64,000 nucleotides of DNA from Nitrospirota bacterium (GCA_040755395.1 JBFMAX010000002.1:1-64000); one strand, 5' to 3'; counted from the first letter of the stretch, positions 34,457-42,972 are shown. Notes: generated by a model from the letters alone, not told the origin. Numbers and translations: made by a program.

Positions 34457-35137
34457 CTAATAACCCCGGCGGGGGAGCCAGTCATTCCGCAGCGTCCATC
34501 CCTCTCGCTCGCAGGTTCTCGCCAGCAGCCGGTAATGGGGTTCGGAGTCCGTCACGGCAACGAGCCCATGTTGGCCCGCCAGCCGGACGGTATAGATCAG
34601 GGACGCCGAGGTCTTGAGCAGGGCGATCCCGTACTCATACCGGTATCCGTCGTCGAGCGAAAGCGGTCGCCCGCCGAGTGACCGCAGGTCGTCGACGGTG
34701 TAGCGTTCGCTCTTCCATGTCTCATCGACCAGACGCAGCAACGCAGCCGGACCGGGAACCGTCCTGTCGCCGATGCGCATTTCGTGCGAGAGATCGAAGA
34801 GGCCGGATTGAAACCGCCGGTCGGTTGCGAGAGCGACGTGAAAGAATGAACGCCAAATCGTATCGGCCAAGTCTCGATCCACCGCGTCGGCGGTTTCACG
34901 GTCCAGCGGACCGCTGACGGAATATCCCTGGACGATCCGTCCGCTTTCCACCAGCTCGGGGAACATCGCCCCCATCCGGTCGTTGTAGGCCGTCGTGCCG
35001 CTCAACGGCGTGAGTTGCAGCGCCATGTAGTCCCGGAAATGAACGGACCGATAGCGTTCGAGCAGCCGTTCCAACGTCCGCGCGTGGCACAGATGGAACG
35101 GATAATACAGCGCCTGCGTTTCATCCGCGGCGTTCAT
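34457..35137 (-). CDS. Hypothetical protein, unknown family
   Basis: A 226-residue soluble protein, with the ATG at 35137 preferred over a TTG two codons earlier. It begins [20 protein letters not shown] and has [20 protein letters not shown], then a helical central part ([20 protein letters not shown]) and a C-terminal [13 protein letters not shown]. Many His, Tyr and Asp residues are present but no known motif. It is divergent from the Cax gene with 35 bases between. Function is not assignable. Confidence 0.6.
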   Translation of the reverse strand: MNAADETQALYYPFHLCHARTLERLLERYRSVHFRDYMALQLTPLSGTTAYNDRMGAMFPELVESGRIVQGYSVSGPLDRETADAVDRDLADTIWRSFFHVALATDRRFQSGLFDLSHEMRIGDRTVPGPAALLRLVDETWKSERYTVDDLRSLGGRPLSLDDGYRYEYGIALLKTSASLIYTVRLAGQHGLVAVTDSEPHYRLLARTCEREGWTLRNDWLPRRGY

Positions 35138-35172
35138 CGACAAATGAGAAGGGCCGTGCTAGGGTGGGCGCG

Positions 35173-36246
35173 ATGCGTCTTCCGCTCGGCTCCTGGCTCG
35201 ACCTGCTCCTGATCTTCGTGCCCCTCTCCATCGCGCTGGAAATGCTCCATGCCGATCCCGTCCTCGTCTTTGTGTCCTCCGCGCTCGCGATCGTGCCCCT
35301 CGCCGGCCTCATGGGCAAAGCCACCGAGCACCTGGCCGGCCACGTCGGTGCGGGAGTGGGCGGTCTGTTAAACGCGTCGTTGGGCAACGCGGCCGAGTTG
35401 ATCATCGCCCTGGCTGCGCTGCGGGAGGGGCTGCACGACGTCGTCAAAGCCTCGCTCACCGGCTCGATCCTCGGCAACATCCTGCTGGTTCTGGGGCTGG
35501 CGATGGTTGCCGGCGGCATGCGCCATGAACGGCAGAAGTTCAACCGGACGGCCGCCGGGATGGGAGCCAGTCTCCTGTTGCTCGCCGCGGTCGGGCTGGT
35601 AGTGCCGGCCTTGTTCCATTTGACGGCCTCGGAACGAGGGCGGGCTGTCGAGCGGGAGCTCAGCCTTGACATCGCCGTCGTGCTGTTCGCCATCTACGTG
35701 TTGAGTCTGCTGTTCTCGCTCAAAACACATCGCCATTTGTTCGCCGGACAAGGCTCCGAGACCCATGATCCGGCCGAGCGACCCTGGAGCGTGCGCCGAT
35801 CGGTCGGCGTGTTGACCGTCGTGACCGTCCTGATCGCCGTGCTGAGCGAATTGCTCGTCGGGTCCATCGATCCCGCCGCCGCGCGCCTGGGCATGACCCA
35901 GATTTTCGTGGGTGTGATCTTGGTCGCGTTGGTCGGCAACGCGGCGGAACACTCGACGGCGGTCCTGGTCGCCCTGAAGGACAAGATGGATCTGGCCTTG
36001 GGGATCGCGGTCGGCTCCAGTCTCCAAATCGCTTTACTGGTCGCACCCGTGCTGGTGTTTGCCAGTTACCTGTTCGGGGCGCCGCTCGATCTGATTTTCA
36101 CGCCGTTCGAGGTGGCGGCGGTGACGATCTCGGTCCTGATCGTCGGCTTCGTGGCCATGGACGGAGAATCGCACTGGATGGAGGGCGTGATGCTGGTCGG
36201 AGTCTACCTGATCCTGGCGATCGCGTTCTATTTCCTGCCGGCGTAA
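35173..36246 (+). CDS. cax: Calcium/proton exchanger (CaCA family)
   Basis: A 357-residue inner-membrane antiporter with about eleven hydrophobic helices. The two alpha-repeats are intact: [21 protein letters not shown] (first) and [20 protein letters not shown] (second), each with the GNA-x-E signature whose glutamates bind Ca2+. An acidic loop near the middle ([15 protein letters not shown]) separates the halves. It exports Ca2+ in exchange for protons. The ATG is preferred over a GTG three codons upstream. A repeat spacer follows. Confidence 0.92.
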   Translation: MRLPLGSWLDLLLIFVPLSIALEMLHADPVLVFVSSALAIVPLAGLMGKATEHLAGHVGAGVGGLLNASLGNAAELIIALAALREGLHDVVKASLTGSILGNILLVLGLAMVAGGMRHERQKFNRTAAGMGASLLLLAAVGLVVPALFHLTASERGRAVERELSLDIAVVLFAIYVLSLLFSLKTHRHLFAGQGSETHDPAERPWSVRRSVGVLTVVTVLIAVLSELLVGSIDPAAARLGMTQIFVGVILVALVGNAAEHSTAVLVALKDKMDLALGIAVGSSLQIALLVAPVLVFASYLFGAPLDLIFTPFEVAAVTISVLIVGFVAMDGESHWMEGVMLVGVYLILAIAFYFLPA

Positions 36247-36347
36247 TAGGGAAATGAGGAATGAGGAATTAGAAATGTGAAATGTCAGTTCCGGAGAATG
36301 AGATCCCGCATTTCTCCTTCATCATTCCCCATTCCACATTGCCGAGG
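36247..36347. repeat. Quasi-repeat stem-loop between convergent genes
   Basis: Left arm words AATGAGGAATGAGGAATTAG and AAATGTGAAATG face right arm CATTTCTCCTTC, ATCATTCCCCATTCCACATT, an inverted version of the same word. The loop contains GTTCCGGAGAATGAGATCCC. It fills the whole gap between the cax stop and the stop of the minus-strand gene, so it may end transcription from both sides. Confidence 0.7.
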
Positions 36348-36560
36348 TCACCATTTGTCCATGTCGATGACTTCGGTCGCGTCCCAGAGATTTTTCCACT
36401 CCGCGTCGGCCAGGGCTTTCTGCCGATCTTCTTCGGTCTCCTCCCCGAACGCGTTCTTGTCGGTTTTCGCGGCGAGTGGAGCCGGCGCGGCAGCCTTGGG
36501 TTCCTCGGGTACAGGTTGGACCCTCGGCCGGCGATTTTTGGGGTCCATGTTAACCGGCAT
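36348..36560 (-). CDS. Small hydrophilic protein, unknown function
   Basis: A 70-residue protein, Pro-, Ala- and Lys-rich in its first half (RRPRVQPVPEEPKAAAP) with an acidic helical second half (EETEEDRQKALADAEWKN) ending WDATEVIDMDKW. GGAGGGA precedes the ATG. It is probably disordered at the N-terminus. No homologous family is recognised. Confidence 0.6.
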   Translation of the reverse strand: MPVNMDPKNRRPRVQPVPEEPKAAAPAPLAAKTDKNAFGEETEEDRQKALADAEWKNLWDATEVIDMDKW

Positions 36561-36655
36561 ACTCCATCCCTCCCGTGAAACGTAGGCGTGTCAGCTCTGT
36601 TCCTACCTTCCGCCTTCGAGCTTTGTCAAGCAGGGCCGGCTCGTCGTGTCTTGCA

Positions 36656-36684
36656 TTGACTGACCCCGGCCGGGTTGCTACAGT
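36656..36684 (+). promoter_or_regulatory. Likely sigma-70 promoter
   Basis: TTGACT (36656-36661) and TACAGT (36679-36684) with exactly 17 bases between, 55 bases before the ATG of the membrane protein at 36740. Confidence 0.5.
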
Positions 36685-36739
36685 CGTGCCCGTTTGCGCA
36701 GAGGGGACACAGATGCAAATCGGTCGCTGAAGGAGACGT

Positions 36740-37099
36740 ATGGAATTGAGCGCTAAAGTGCTGTGGCCGTTGTTCCCGCTCTTGCTCCTGATCGTCATCG
36801 TCTGTCTGACCTGGGCCTTAGTCGCCGCAGTACGGCGGTCAAGCGGGGCCGGAGCCGTCTGGCTGCAGGCGGGCGCGTTGACCTGCTATCTGCTGGCCGC
36901 CGTGTCCGCCATCGCCAGCGAACGCGGGGGCATGTCGGCCAATGTCCATCGACCGTTTTCCCTGCTCACGCAAATCCTCATTGCGGTGGCGCTCTATCAT
37001 CTCTGGAAACGCGGCGATCGTTCTCTGCTGTGGCTCAACGGCGGGGCCTGGGCCGCGATCCTGGCCGATACCGCGCTTCACTATCTGCTGGCCAGATAG
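36740..37099 (+). CDS. Small integral membrane protein, four helices
   Basis: A 119-residue protein with GAAGGAGA before the ATG. Hydrophobic segments are VLWPLFPLLLLIVIVCLTWAL, WLQAGALTCYLLAAVSAIA, FSLLTQILIAVALYHLW and a C-terminal LLWLNGGAWAAILADTAL. The connecting loops are short and basic, suggesting both ends face the same side. No charged residues are conserved-looking within helices. Unknown family; a promoter lies directly upstream, so it is a single-gene unit. Confidence 0.6.
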   Translation: MELSAKVLWPLFPLLLLIVIVCLTWALVAAVRRSSGAGAVWLQAGALTCYLLAAVSAIASERGGMSANVHRPFSLLTQILIAVALYHLWKRGDRSLLWLNGGAWAAILADTALHYLLAR

Positions 37100-37107
37100 C
37101 GGCTTTG

Positions 37108-38241
37108 TTACAACAGCTCGACGGCGATCGAATCGGCCACCCGCCGCCCCCGCTCAGAGAGTCGGACCTTTCCCGCCCGCGATTCGAGCAAGGCCTCTCC
37201 GATCAGACGCTCGACCGCCCGGGCCAAGTGCTGTCGGTCCGCGTCCCGCTTCAGCAGGCCCTGATCGATCCCTTCGATCAGACGCAACCCGAATACGATC
37301 GCCTCCCGTACGCATTGGCGTGGGCTGAGACGCTCGACCGCCTCGACCGGCGCCCGTCCCGCCTCGATCAGGCGATGATAGGCGCCCAGATCCTCGACGT
37401 TGCCGAATCGGCACCCGTTCAGATACGACTGCGCGCTCGGGCCGAGGCCGAGGTACTCCCCGTCGGTCCAGTAAAGCAGATTATGGCGGCACGCGAAGCC
37501 CGGGCGCGCATAGTTGGAGAGCTCGTAGCGGACGTAGCCGGCGTCCTCTAAGACGACCTGTGCGGCATCTTCCATCCGGTTCTGCAACTCTTCATCCGGC
37601 TCGACCGCTTCGCCCCGGTGGCGATCCACGTTCAGTCTGGTGCCTTCTTCGATCGTCAGCGCATAACAGGAGACGTGAGTCGGCAGGAGCGACAGGGCAT
37701 CGCGGAGCGTGGCGAGCCAAGTTTCCAGGGTCTGGCCCGGCAAACCATGGATAAGGTCAAGGTTAATATTGGCAAATCCCGCCTGGCGGGCGTCTGCCAC
37801 CGCGCGCCTCGCCGTGCCGAGAGTCATCGGGCGGCCGACCCGAATCAGTTCATGTTCCTCCATGGACTCAATGCCGAAGCTGATCCGGTTGAAGCCTGCC
37901 CGGCGAAGCAGAGCAAGGGCGTCCCCGGTGACGGTCTCAGGGTGCGCTTCGAGAGTGATTTCCGCGTCGGGTCGCAGGGGAAAGGCGTCGCGGATGCGGG
38001 AGAGGATGTCGAGCAGTTGGGAGGAGCGCAGCGTCGTCGGCGTTCCGCCGCCGAAGTAGACGGAGATCAGTGGGCGGCCGCCGAACGGATTCTGCCCCGC
38101 ATAGAGGCCGATCTCGCGCAGCAGCGAGGTGACGTACGCGGCCGCCCGATCCTCGCGATACATCTGCAGATAGAAGGCGCAAAAATGGCAACGGGACCGG
38201 CAAAACGGAACGTGGATGTAGAGGCCGACCTCTCGCGCCAT
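37108..38241 (-). CDS. hemW: HemW-type radical SAM protein
   Basis: A 377-residue radical SAM enzyme. YIHVPFCRSRCHFCAF carries the CX3CX2C iron-sulfur motif with the Phe after the last Cys typical of the HemN/HemW group. It is followed by SVYFGGGTPTTL, EITLEAHPETV and FNRISFGIESMEEHELI, and YELSNYARPGFACRHNLLYW closes the core. HemW is a heme chaperone rather than a coproporphyrinogen oxidase; the absence of an extended N-terminal HemN segment supports that. It starts 3 bases after the small gene at 38245. Confidence 0.9.
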   Translation of the reverse strand: MAREVGLYIHVPFCRSRCHFCAFYLQMYREDRAAAYVTSLLREIGLYAGQNPFGGRPLISVYFGGGTPTTLRSSQLLDILSRIRDAFPLRPDAEITLEAHPETVTGDALALLRRAGFNRISFGIESMEEHELIRVGRPMTLGTARRAVADARQAGFANINLDLIHGLPGQTLETWLATLRDALSLLPTHVSCYALTIEEGTRLNVDRHRGEAVEPDEELQNRMEDAAQVVLEDAGYVRYELSNYARPGFACRHNLLYWTDGEYLGLGPSAQSYLNGCRFGNVEDLGAYHRLIEAGRAPVEAVERLSPRQCVREAIVFGLRLIEGIDQGLLKRDADRQHLARAVERLIGEALLESRAGKVRLSERGRRVADSIAVELL

Positions 38242-38244
38242 GGG

Positions 38245-38505
38245 CTACCACGCGGGCGGCTTGCTGAAGTCCTTCACCATCGCCACCTCGATTTCGTCGC
38301 TGGGAGACTTTCCCCGGTTCCGGACGCGCACGGTCCAGGACGGATAACGCCGAAGCGATTCGAAAATCGTCTTCAGCAACTCGGGTTTGACCCGGACCTC
38401 CCAGTCCCGCAGCCACGCATAATCGTCTTCGTCGCCTTCATAATCTTCCGGGAACAGGGCCTCGAGGTTGAAACGGAACGTAAACGTCTTTTCTTCCTGA
38501 AACAT
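38245..38505 (-). CDS. Small acidic protein, unknown function
   Basis: An 86-residue protein starting MFQEEKTFTFRFNLE, with GAAGGA upstream of the ATG; an in-frame extension to 38571 overlaps the fmdB promoter and is less likely. The core is acidic and aromatic (LFPEDYEGDEDDYAWLRDWE) followed by RRYPSWTVRVRNRGKSPSDEI. It looks like a small beta-alpha fold. It forms a tight unit with hemW, 3 bases downstream. Confidence 0.6.
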   Translation of the reverse strand: MFQEEKTFTFRFNLEALFPEDYEGDEDDYAWLRDWEVRVKPELLKTIFESLRRYPSWTVRVRNRGKSPSDEIEVAMVKDFSKPPAW

Positions 38506-38532
38506 AAGCGGTGTCCTTCTGTCGGCCGGCAA

Positions 38533-38562
38533 TTGCGGATCGTCGAGCCGGTTCCTTATAAT
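38533..38562 (+). promoter_or_regulatory. Possible sigma-70 promoter
   Basis: TTGCGG (38533-38538) and a perfect TATAAT (38557-38562) with 18 bases between, 27 bases before the ATG at 38589. Confidence 0.45.
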
Positions 38563-38588
38563 AGGCGGCATTCACAGGAGTGAAGACT

Positions 38589-38813
38589 ATGCCCATCTTC
38601 GAATATGTGTGTCAGGAATGCAACCATCGATTTGAACTGTTGGTTCAGGGCTCGACCGTTCCCGCATGCCCGTCCTGCAAGGCCACGAAACTCCAAAAAC
38701 AATTCTCGCCCTTCGGCGTCGGTGCGACGGCCGATTGGGCCGCGTCGAGCGGGCCGGCGCCTTGCGGGACCTGCGGCGACCCGCGAGGCCCCGGCGCCTG
38801 TTCGATGAACTAG
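38589..38813 (+). CDS. FmdB-family zinc-ribbon protein
   Basis: A 74-residue protein starting MPIFEYVCQECNHRFE with a second pair ACPSCKATKLQKQFS, the usual FmdB-type four-Cys ribbon. The C-terminal part has further cysteines (PCGTCGDPRG and CSMN). AGGAG stands 9 bases before the ATG. FmdB was named for a putative regulator of methylotroph amidase genes, but most homologues are of unknown function; zinc binding is the safe call. Confidence 0.88.
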   Translation: MPIFEYVCQECNHRFELLVQGSTVPACPSCKATKLQKQFSPFGVGATADWAASSGPAPCGTCGDPRGPGACSMN

Positions 38814-38817
38814 GCAG

Positions 38818-38920
38818 GGACGTTCATCGTTAACCGTTAAACGGTAACCGTTGATCACAAGAGGAATGCCAAACACGCATTCTTCTCGGTTCACGGTTAA
38901 CGAATCACGATGAACGAGGT
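38818..38920. repeat. Long quasi-repeat stem-loop, CGTTAACCG word
   Basis: CGTTCATCG at the left end pairs perfectly with CGATGAACG at the right end. Between them CGTTAACCGTTAAACGGTAACC and GGTTCACGGTTAACGAATCA, each read in pieces, pair imperfectly. An inner AGAGGAATGC/GCATTCTTCT stem closes a 7-base loop. The whole spacer can fold as one long hairpin up to the ATG region at 38924. Confidence 0.75.
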
Positions 38921-38923
38921 TTC

Positions 38924-39235
38924 ATGACCATCGAGCAGGCCATCGGCACTCTGTCGCAATCCGATCCCATCATCAAGCTCCTGCAACAGGTGAAGCTCGG
39001 ACGGATGAAGCCGACCGATGCCGGACTGCGCGCCGTCACCGATGCGTGGCTCGGGACATACCGCAAGGTGCTTGAAACCGCTGAACTCGATCGAGGTTCG
39101 CTGTTGCGTATCGACCCTTCCCCTCGCCTGGCCGTCTTGATCGAAGCGGGGGTGTTGCCCGACGATCATCCGGCGGTGTGTGACCTTCGCGACCTCTTCA
39201 ACAAGCGACTCGCTGAAGCCCGCCCTTCATCCTGA
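38924..39235 (+). CDS. Small helical protein, unknown function
   Basis: A 103-residue soluble protein. Sequence is mostly helical: TIEQAIGTLSQSDPIIKLLQ, KPTDAGLRAVTDAWLGTYRK, then PRLAVLIEAGVLPDDHPA and a C-terminal CDLRDLFNKRLAEA. One cysteine. Its ATG directly follows a stem-loop spacer, so the ribosome site may be hidden in or released from that structure. It ends 11 bases before the exported protein gene at 39247. Unknown family. Confidence 0.55.
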   Translation: MTIEQAIGTLSQSDPIIKLLQQVKLGRMKPTDAGLRAVTDAWLGTYRKVLETAELDRGSLLRIDPSPRLAVLIEAGVLPDDHPAVCDLRDLFNKRLAEARPSS

Positions 39236-39246
39236 CGATTTCTCCC

Positions 39247-39906
39247 ATGCGGCTGCTCGCGCTCGCCGGAGGCCTGGGGCTGTTCGCCACATGCTCCGTG
39301 GCGCTGGCTGAAGAGCCGACCGGGGAGCGTCCTCTGCTGGTGCTGGAACGTGCCGGAATCGAGACCGCGCTTCCACGGGACACGCGGCCGCTGATCCGCG
39401 CCGACGCCATTGAGCGATTCCTGGACGAATTGGACAGGGCGCCGCCGGACTGGAAGGCCGTGTACGGGCTCGGCCACCATGACCCCGGGCACGACGAGCG
39501 GTTGTTCGAGTTGAATCGGGAACGCGATCGGCGGCGGGAGGGGAATCCGGCGCTTCGACAGCGGGTGACCTTCGTCTGGCCGGGCGAGCTGTCCGGCTAT
39601 GAGCCCGAGAGCGGGGGCTTCCGGGTCGCGATCGGGCCGAAAGTGCATCCGACCCGATGGGGATGGGTCCGGTTCAAGGCCGACGGATTGCCGTCGAATC
39701 TGGTGGCGATTCCTCCAGCAAACCGGCGGGAACCGTTGCGGAGAAAGGTCGCGAACGGCGAGAAGGTCGAAATCGAGGTGGCGATGACCGGCCGCCTCAT
39801 TCCCGAAGAGTCGATCATCTATGACTTCGCCCATGAAGAGGAAGGCCGAGGTCTTATCATGCCGGTGGTACGGATCGAGCAGGTTGAGTATCTCATGGCC
39901 GAGTGA
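39247..39906 (+). CDS. Exported protein, unknown function
   Basis: A 219-residue protein with a classical signal peptide (LLALAGGLGLFATCSVALA, cut before EEPTG). The mature part is charged, with GLGHHDPGHDERLFELNRE, RQRVTFVWPGELSGYEPES and EVAMTGRLIPEESIIYDFAH. It may be a periplasmic beta-sandwich protein. No cysteine is left after processing. The 3' end overlaps the convergent mtnC gene by 14 bases. No family recognised. Confidence 0.6.
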   Translation: MRLLALAGGLGLFATCSVALAEEPTGERPLLVLERAGIETALPRDTRPLIRADAIERFLDELDRAPPDWKAVYGLGHHDPGHDERLFELNRERDRRREGNPALRQRVTFVWPGELSGYEPESGGFRVAIGPKVHPTRWGWVRFKADGLPSNLVAIPPANRREPLRRKVANGEKVEIEVAMTGRLIPEESIIYDFAHEEEGRGLIMPVVRIEQVEYLMAE

Positions 39907-40636
39907 TCGGCGGGAGAGCTGACGGACAGGACGCCGGCTGAGAGAGTTCGCAGAAACTGAGGCCGCGGAAGTCGAGGCTGACAGGATGGCGGGCGCCTTG
40001 GCGGGCGCCCGGGCGAACGATTTGGGTCGTCTTCAAGCCGGCCGCCGCCGCAGCGTCCAGCTCCGGTTCGGCATCGGAGACAAAGAGAATGGCGTCGGGA
40101 AGCAGCGTGAGCCTGCCGGCAATCTGCTCGTAGGAGGCGGCGTCGGTTTTGGCGCCCACGCGGGTGTCAAAGAACTGGGAAAACAGGGGCGTGAGGTCGC
40201 CGTTGGTCGTATGCGCGAGGAGCAGGCGTTGGGCCTGTTCAGAGCCGGAAGAAAAGGTGGCCAGACGAATGCCGTTGTTCCGCCACCGAATGAACATCGG
40301 AGCGACATCCTTGTAGAGTTCGGGTGTGAACGCGCCGGTTTGATACCCCTCCTCCCAGATCATGCCCTGCAGGGCCTTCAGCCCCATGTGCTTGCGGTCT
40401 CCGTCGATCCAACGGGTGAGGAACTCGTGAAGATCCTCGTACGCCGGGCGCAATCCCACCTCCCGTTCCAGGGTGTCTTGGCACAGAGCGGCCCAGGTGA
40501 GGACCGTAGGGTCCTCGCGGTGCTCCCGTAAGAAGGCAGCCAGCCGCCGTCGCGAGTAAGGGAACAGCACCTCACGCACGAAGGCCACGGGGATGATGGT
40601 GCCTTCGATGTCCGTGAGGACGCAGCGAATGGTCAT
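39893..40636 (-). CDS. mtnC: Acireductone synthase (enolase-phosphatase E1)
   Basis: A 247-residue HAD-superfamily enzyme that enolises and dephosphorylates 2,3-diketo-5-methylthiopentyl phosphate in methionine salvage. Visible motifs are CVLTDIEGTIIPVAFV (nucleophile Asp with the MtnC-type D-x-E-G-T), ATFSSGSEQAQR, GAKTDAASYEQI and FVSDAEPELDAA. The ATG at 40636 overlaps the stop of mtnD. The C-terminal 20 residues are Pro/Ser-rich and may be a non-conserved tail. It works directly before acireductone dioxygenase in the pathway. Confidence 0.92.
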   Translation of the reverse strand: MTIRCVLTDIEGTIIPVAFVREVLFPYSRRRLAAFLREHREDPTVLTWAALCQDTLEREVGLRPAYEDLHEFLTRWIDGDRKHMGLKALQGMIWEEGYQTGAFTPELYKDVAPMFIRWRNNGIRLATFSSGSEQAQRLLLAHTTNGDLTPLFSQFFDTRVGAKTDAASYEQIAGRLTLLPDAILFVSDAEPELDAAAAAGLKTTQIVRPGARQGARHPVSLDFRGLSFCELSQPASCPSALPPITRP

Positions 40637-41166
40637 AGGGGCCACCGATAGCGTTGCTCGATTCCGGAATGTGTGTAGTGAGGCACCCAGCCGGCCTGGT
40701 CGGTGAACACTCGAATCGCGCGGACCATCGGCCGCGCGCCGAGGTCGAACCAGTGTTTGGTGTTGGCCGGCACGGAGAGCAGGTCCCCTTCCCGGCAGAG
40801 TACGGCGAACACGTCTTCCTCCGGTCGTTCCGCGTGAAACCAGAACAACCCGGACCCTTCCACGAAGAAGCGCACTTCGTCTTCGGAATGGGTGTGCTCG
40901 CGGAGGAATTTGTCGCGGATCGCGTCCAAATTCGGCGTAGCCGGCGTCACGCGCACGACATCGGCGGCGCGATATCCGCCTTTCTCCATGAACGGCTCGA
41001 GCCAGAGGTCATAGGCGGCCAGGACTTGATCGTCCGTGGCGTCGGCCGGCAAGCCGACGTCCGTCGACCAGCGTTCGTAAAAGATGCCGCGCTCGTCGAG
41101 GAAACGCCGGATCTCGTGCTCGTCCGTCAGGTACACGTTCCTGTCAGGAACTCGAAGCGTGGCCAT
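40633..41166 (-). CDS. mtnD: Acireductone dioxygenase
   Basis: A 177-residue cupin metal enzyme that converts acireductone to the keto acid precursor of methionine. It has REHTHSEDEVRFFVEGSG with the H-x-H-x4-E metal ligands, and LSVPANTKHWFDLG with the last His. The N-terminal half (EIRRFLDERGIFYERW) is typical. Fe2+ gives on-pathway chemistry and Ni2+ off-pathway; sequence does not tell which. It overlaps mtnB at its start by 23 bases and mtnC at its end, forming a compact operon. Confidence 0.93.
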   Translation of the reverse strand: MATLRVPDRNVYLTDEHEIRRFLDERGIFYERWSTDVGLPADATDDQVLAAYDLWLEPFMEKGGYRAADVVRVTPATPNLDAIRDKFLREHTHSEDEVRFFVEGSGLFWFHAERPEEDVFAVLCREGDLLSVPANTKHWFDLGARPMVRAIRVFTDQAGWVPHYTHSGIEQRYRWPL

Positions 41167-41794
41167 GGCTTCTCACCTCCCGTTCGCATTGCAACAAAAA
41201 TTCGAACACCTCCAAGTGGCGCTTGGCCTCCGCCACATTCCTGCCCCAGACATACAGGCCGTGCCCGGCCAGGAGAAACCCGTAGCACGAGTTTTCCCGT
41301 CTGAGATGCGGCTCGATATGAGCGACCAGCGCGTGCATGTCTTGTGAGTTCGGATAAACCGGCAGCGCGACTTCGCAGTCATGGGTCTCCACCCCGTCCA
41401 GGCCTTTCAACAGTTCCCAGCCTGACAGCCGCAGGCATTCCCCCGGACCGGCCAAGCGGGACAACAACGCGGCGGCGATCGAATGGGTATGGAACACGGC
41501 CCCGGCCCCGGCGATCCGGTACAGCATCAGATGCAGCAAGGTTTCCGCGGAAGGCATGAGGTTGAACCCGTTCACCGGCCGGCCGTGCTGATCCACGGCG
41601 AGGATCTGCTGGGGCTCGATCGTCTCCTTGTCCACGCCGGAGCTTGTAATGGCACAGAAGGCGGGCGCGGCGCGCTCGGGAAGCCGGACGCTATAGTTCG
41701 TGCTCGTCCCCGGCGCCCACCCGTTTCGATAGGCCCACCGAGCGATGCCGGCCAGTTGGTCGGCGTAGAGCTTAAAGTCTGAAAATGCGTCCAT
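41144..41794 (-). CDS. mtnB: Methylthioribulose-1-phosphate dehydratase
   Basis: A 216-residue class II aldolase-type zinc enzyme of methionine salvage. APGTSTNYSVRLPE, FNLMPSAETLLHLMLY, AVFHTHSIAAALLSR (metal-binding His pair) and YGFLLAGHGLYVWG match the family. The ATG at 41794 is chosen because the family begins near MDAFSD; upstream ATGs at 41824 and 41854 read through the leader. It is first in mtnB-mtnD-mtnC. mtnA, mtnK or mtnN is not in the window. A strong hairpin lies 58-79 bases upstream. Confidence 0.88.
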   Translation of the reverse strand: MDAFSDFKLYADQLAGIARWAYRNGWAPGTSTNYSVRLPERAAPAFCAITSSGVDKETIEPQQILAVDQHGRPVNGFNLMPSAETLLHLMLYRIAGAGAVFHTHSIAAALLSRLAGPGECLRLSGWELLKGLDGVETHDCEVALPVYPNSQDMHALVAHIEPHLRRENSCYGFLLAGHGLYVWGRNVAEAKRHLEVFEFLLQCEREVRSHGHASSS

Positions 41795-41851
41795 TTTGGA
41801 ATGGCGCTTTCGGTGTACTAGCATCCTTCTAGCACCAGCTTGGATGGGATA

Positions 41852-41873
41852 CACCTGGCGACTCCGCCAGGTG
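41852..41873 (-). promoter_or_regulatory. Perfect hairpin upstream of mtnBDC
   Basis: CACCTGGCG and CGCCAGGTG are perfect 9-bp inverted arms around a 4-base loop. In the mtnBDC direction it lies in the presumed leader, with no T run after it, so it is either an operator palindrome or an RNA hairpin rather than a plain terminator. No SAM-riboswitch core is seen around it. Confidence 0.5.
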
Positions 41874-42472
41874 CGGGGAGGGCGTGAGCTAATGACAATC
41901 TGACGGCGCCGGATCCGAAAAGCTCATGATTTGATTTGGGAAGTCTTGCTAACAACTTGAAAAGCAAAGCCAGTTTGGCCATTCAAAACCCAGTGCACTC
42001 TCAGGCAGACAATCAGGGCGGGAAGATGTTCATCTTGCAGGACTAGACTGGCGGCAGGCGAATGAACCGACGGCTCGTGAAGACTGAATGGGCGCGAGGC
42101 TAGAGGCCCGGGGCTAGAGGTCGGAGACTGTTCCCCCCCCCTCGCCCCGAGCCTCTCGCCTCTCGTCCAGCCGCGATTTTCATCTTGCAGGGTGCTCCGA
42201 AGGGCCATGGGACTATCGAAAACGGGCTGGGTTGAACGCGTAGAGAAGCGGCGGGCTTTGTAATAAAGTTTCTCTTGGCGGAATAACGTCGCGACTCGGA
42301 TCTGAGCTTGCGAGGGAGCTATCCTCCATAGCTTTCCAATAAGACTTCCCATCCGCTCGCACTCTTGAAAACGAGCCGGCGGATTTGGTTAATATTTTCG
42401 TCGTCACGCCAAAACTCGCCCGATTTTGTGAGACGGGCTCGGGCATGGAACGGTTAACAAGGAGGAGAACCG
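41874..42472. other. 599-bp spacer, no supported gene
   Basis: Between mtnB (minus) and the lipoprotein gene (plus). It contains repeat R1 copy 2 at 42095-42190 and a CATCTTGCAGG word that appears at 42029 and again at the R1 edge (42181). The remaining sequence has no frame with a ribosome site. TTAATATT near 42386 is a weak AT-rich box possibly belonging to the lipoprotein promoter. Confidence 0.5.
42095..42190 (-). repeat. Dispersed repeat R1, copy 2
   Basis: The reverse complement matches copy 1 at 601-689 closely: AAGATGAAAATCGCGGCT, AGAGGCGAGAGGCTCGGGGC, a G-rich run and CCTCTAGCCCCGGGCCTCTA. It includes a run of nine C on the plus strand. Located between mtnB and the lipoprotein gene. 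Confidence 0.75.
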
Positions 42473-42751
42473 ATGAAGCGTCTGGTCCTGTGTACGTTGC
42501 TGACGCTGACGCTGGCCGGCTGCTCGCAGTCATCGACCTCGGAGCCTCCCAAGGTGCAGGAGAAAGCGGCTGCCCCGCAGGCTGAGGCGCAGAAAGACGC
42601 GCAGAAGACTGAACCGGCTGCATCCACGACCGCAACAACTTCTGCGACGTCCGGAGACGCGGCTTCAGCGCCTGCCGCGCAGGGGCAGCAGCAACCCGCG
42701 GGCGCGTCCGGGACGACCGCGGCTTCGCCGGAATCGTCAACCGGCAAGTAA
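42473..42751 (+). CDS. Small low-complexity lipoprotein
   Basis: A 92-residue protein with a strong ribosome site (AAGGAGGAGA) and a textbook lipoprotein signal: KRLVLCTLLTLTLAGCSQSS with lipobox LAGC (Cys18). The mature chain is Ala-, Gln-, Thr- and Ser-rich with no predicted fold (QEKAAAPQAEAQKDAQK). It is probably a disordered outer- or inner-membrane-anchored linker. A terminator-like hairpin follows, so it is a single-gene unit. Unknown role; strong expression is suggested by the ribosome site. Confidence 0.75.
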   Translation: MKRLVLCTLLTLTLAGCSQSSTSEPPKVQEKAAAPQAEAQKDAQKTEPAASTTATTSATSGDAASAPAAQGQQQPAGASGTTAASPESSTGK

Positions 42752-42756
42752 ACAAG

Positions 42757-42812
42757 TCAAGAGAGGGGGCGCCCGGCGCGTTGCTGTCGCAACGTCCAGG
42801 CTCTTCTCTTTT
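42757..42812 (+). terminator. Probable intrinsic terminator
   Basis: CAAGAGAG-type left words pair with CTCTTCTCTT on the right, with an inner CGTTGC/GCAACG stem, and the right side ends in a T-rich CTCTTTTCC. It stands just after the lipoprotein stop. Confidence 0.45.
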
Positions 42813-42870
42813 CCAATCCTTAACCTGACAACATGTTGGTGGCGTCGACCAGGGCGCCTCTGACCCGTCG

Positions 42871-42972
42871 CAGCTAAAGAGCAACGGGTACCCTCACAGC
42901 GGGGTCCCTCGGGTCATCGCCTGGCGGGTGTGGGCGGGGCCTGTGGCAAGCTCAGCCGAGCGGTGCGAGTGC
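42871..42972 (+). repeat. Dispersed repeat R2, copy a
   Basis: The shared sequence with copy b (61783-61873) includes AGCAACGGGTACC, GCGGGG-CCCTCGGGT and TGGCGGGTGTGGGC, in the same order and orientation, then a GC-rich tail ending in GAGCGG. Smaller relatives with the CAACGGGT word are at 43111-43145 and 49989-50028. GGGTACCC-type words allow folding. Confidence 0.7.
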
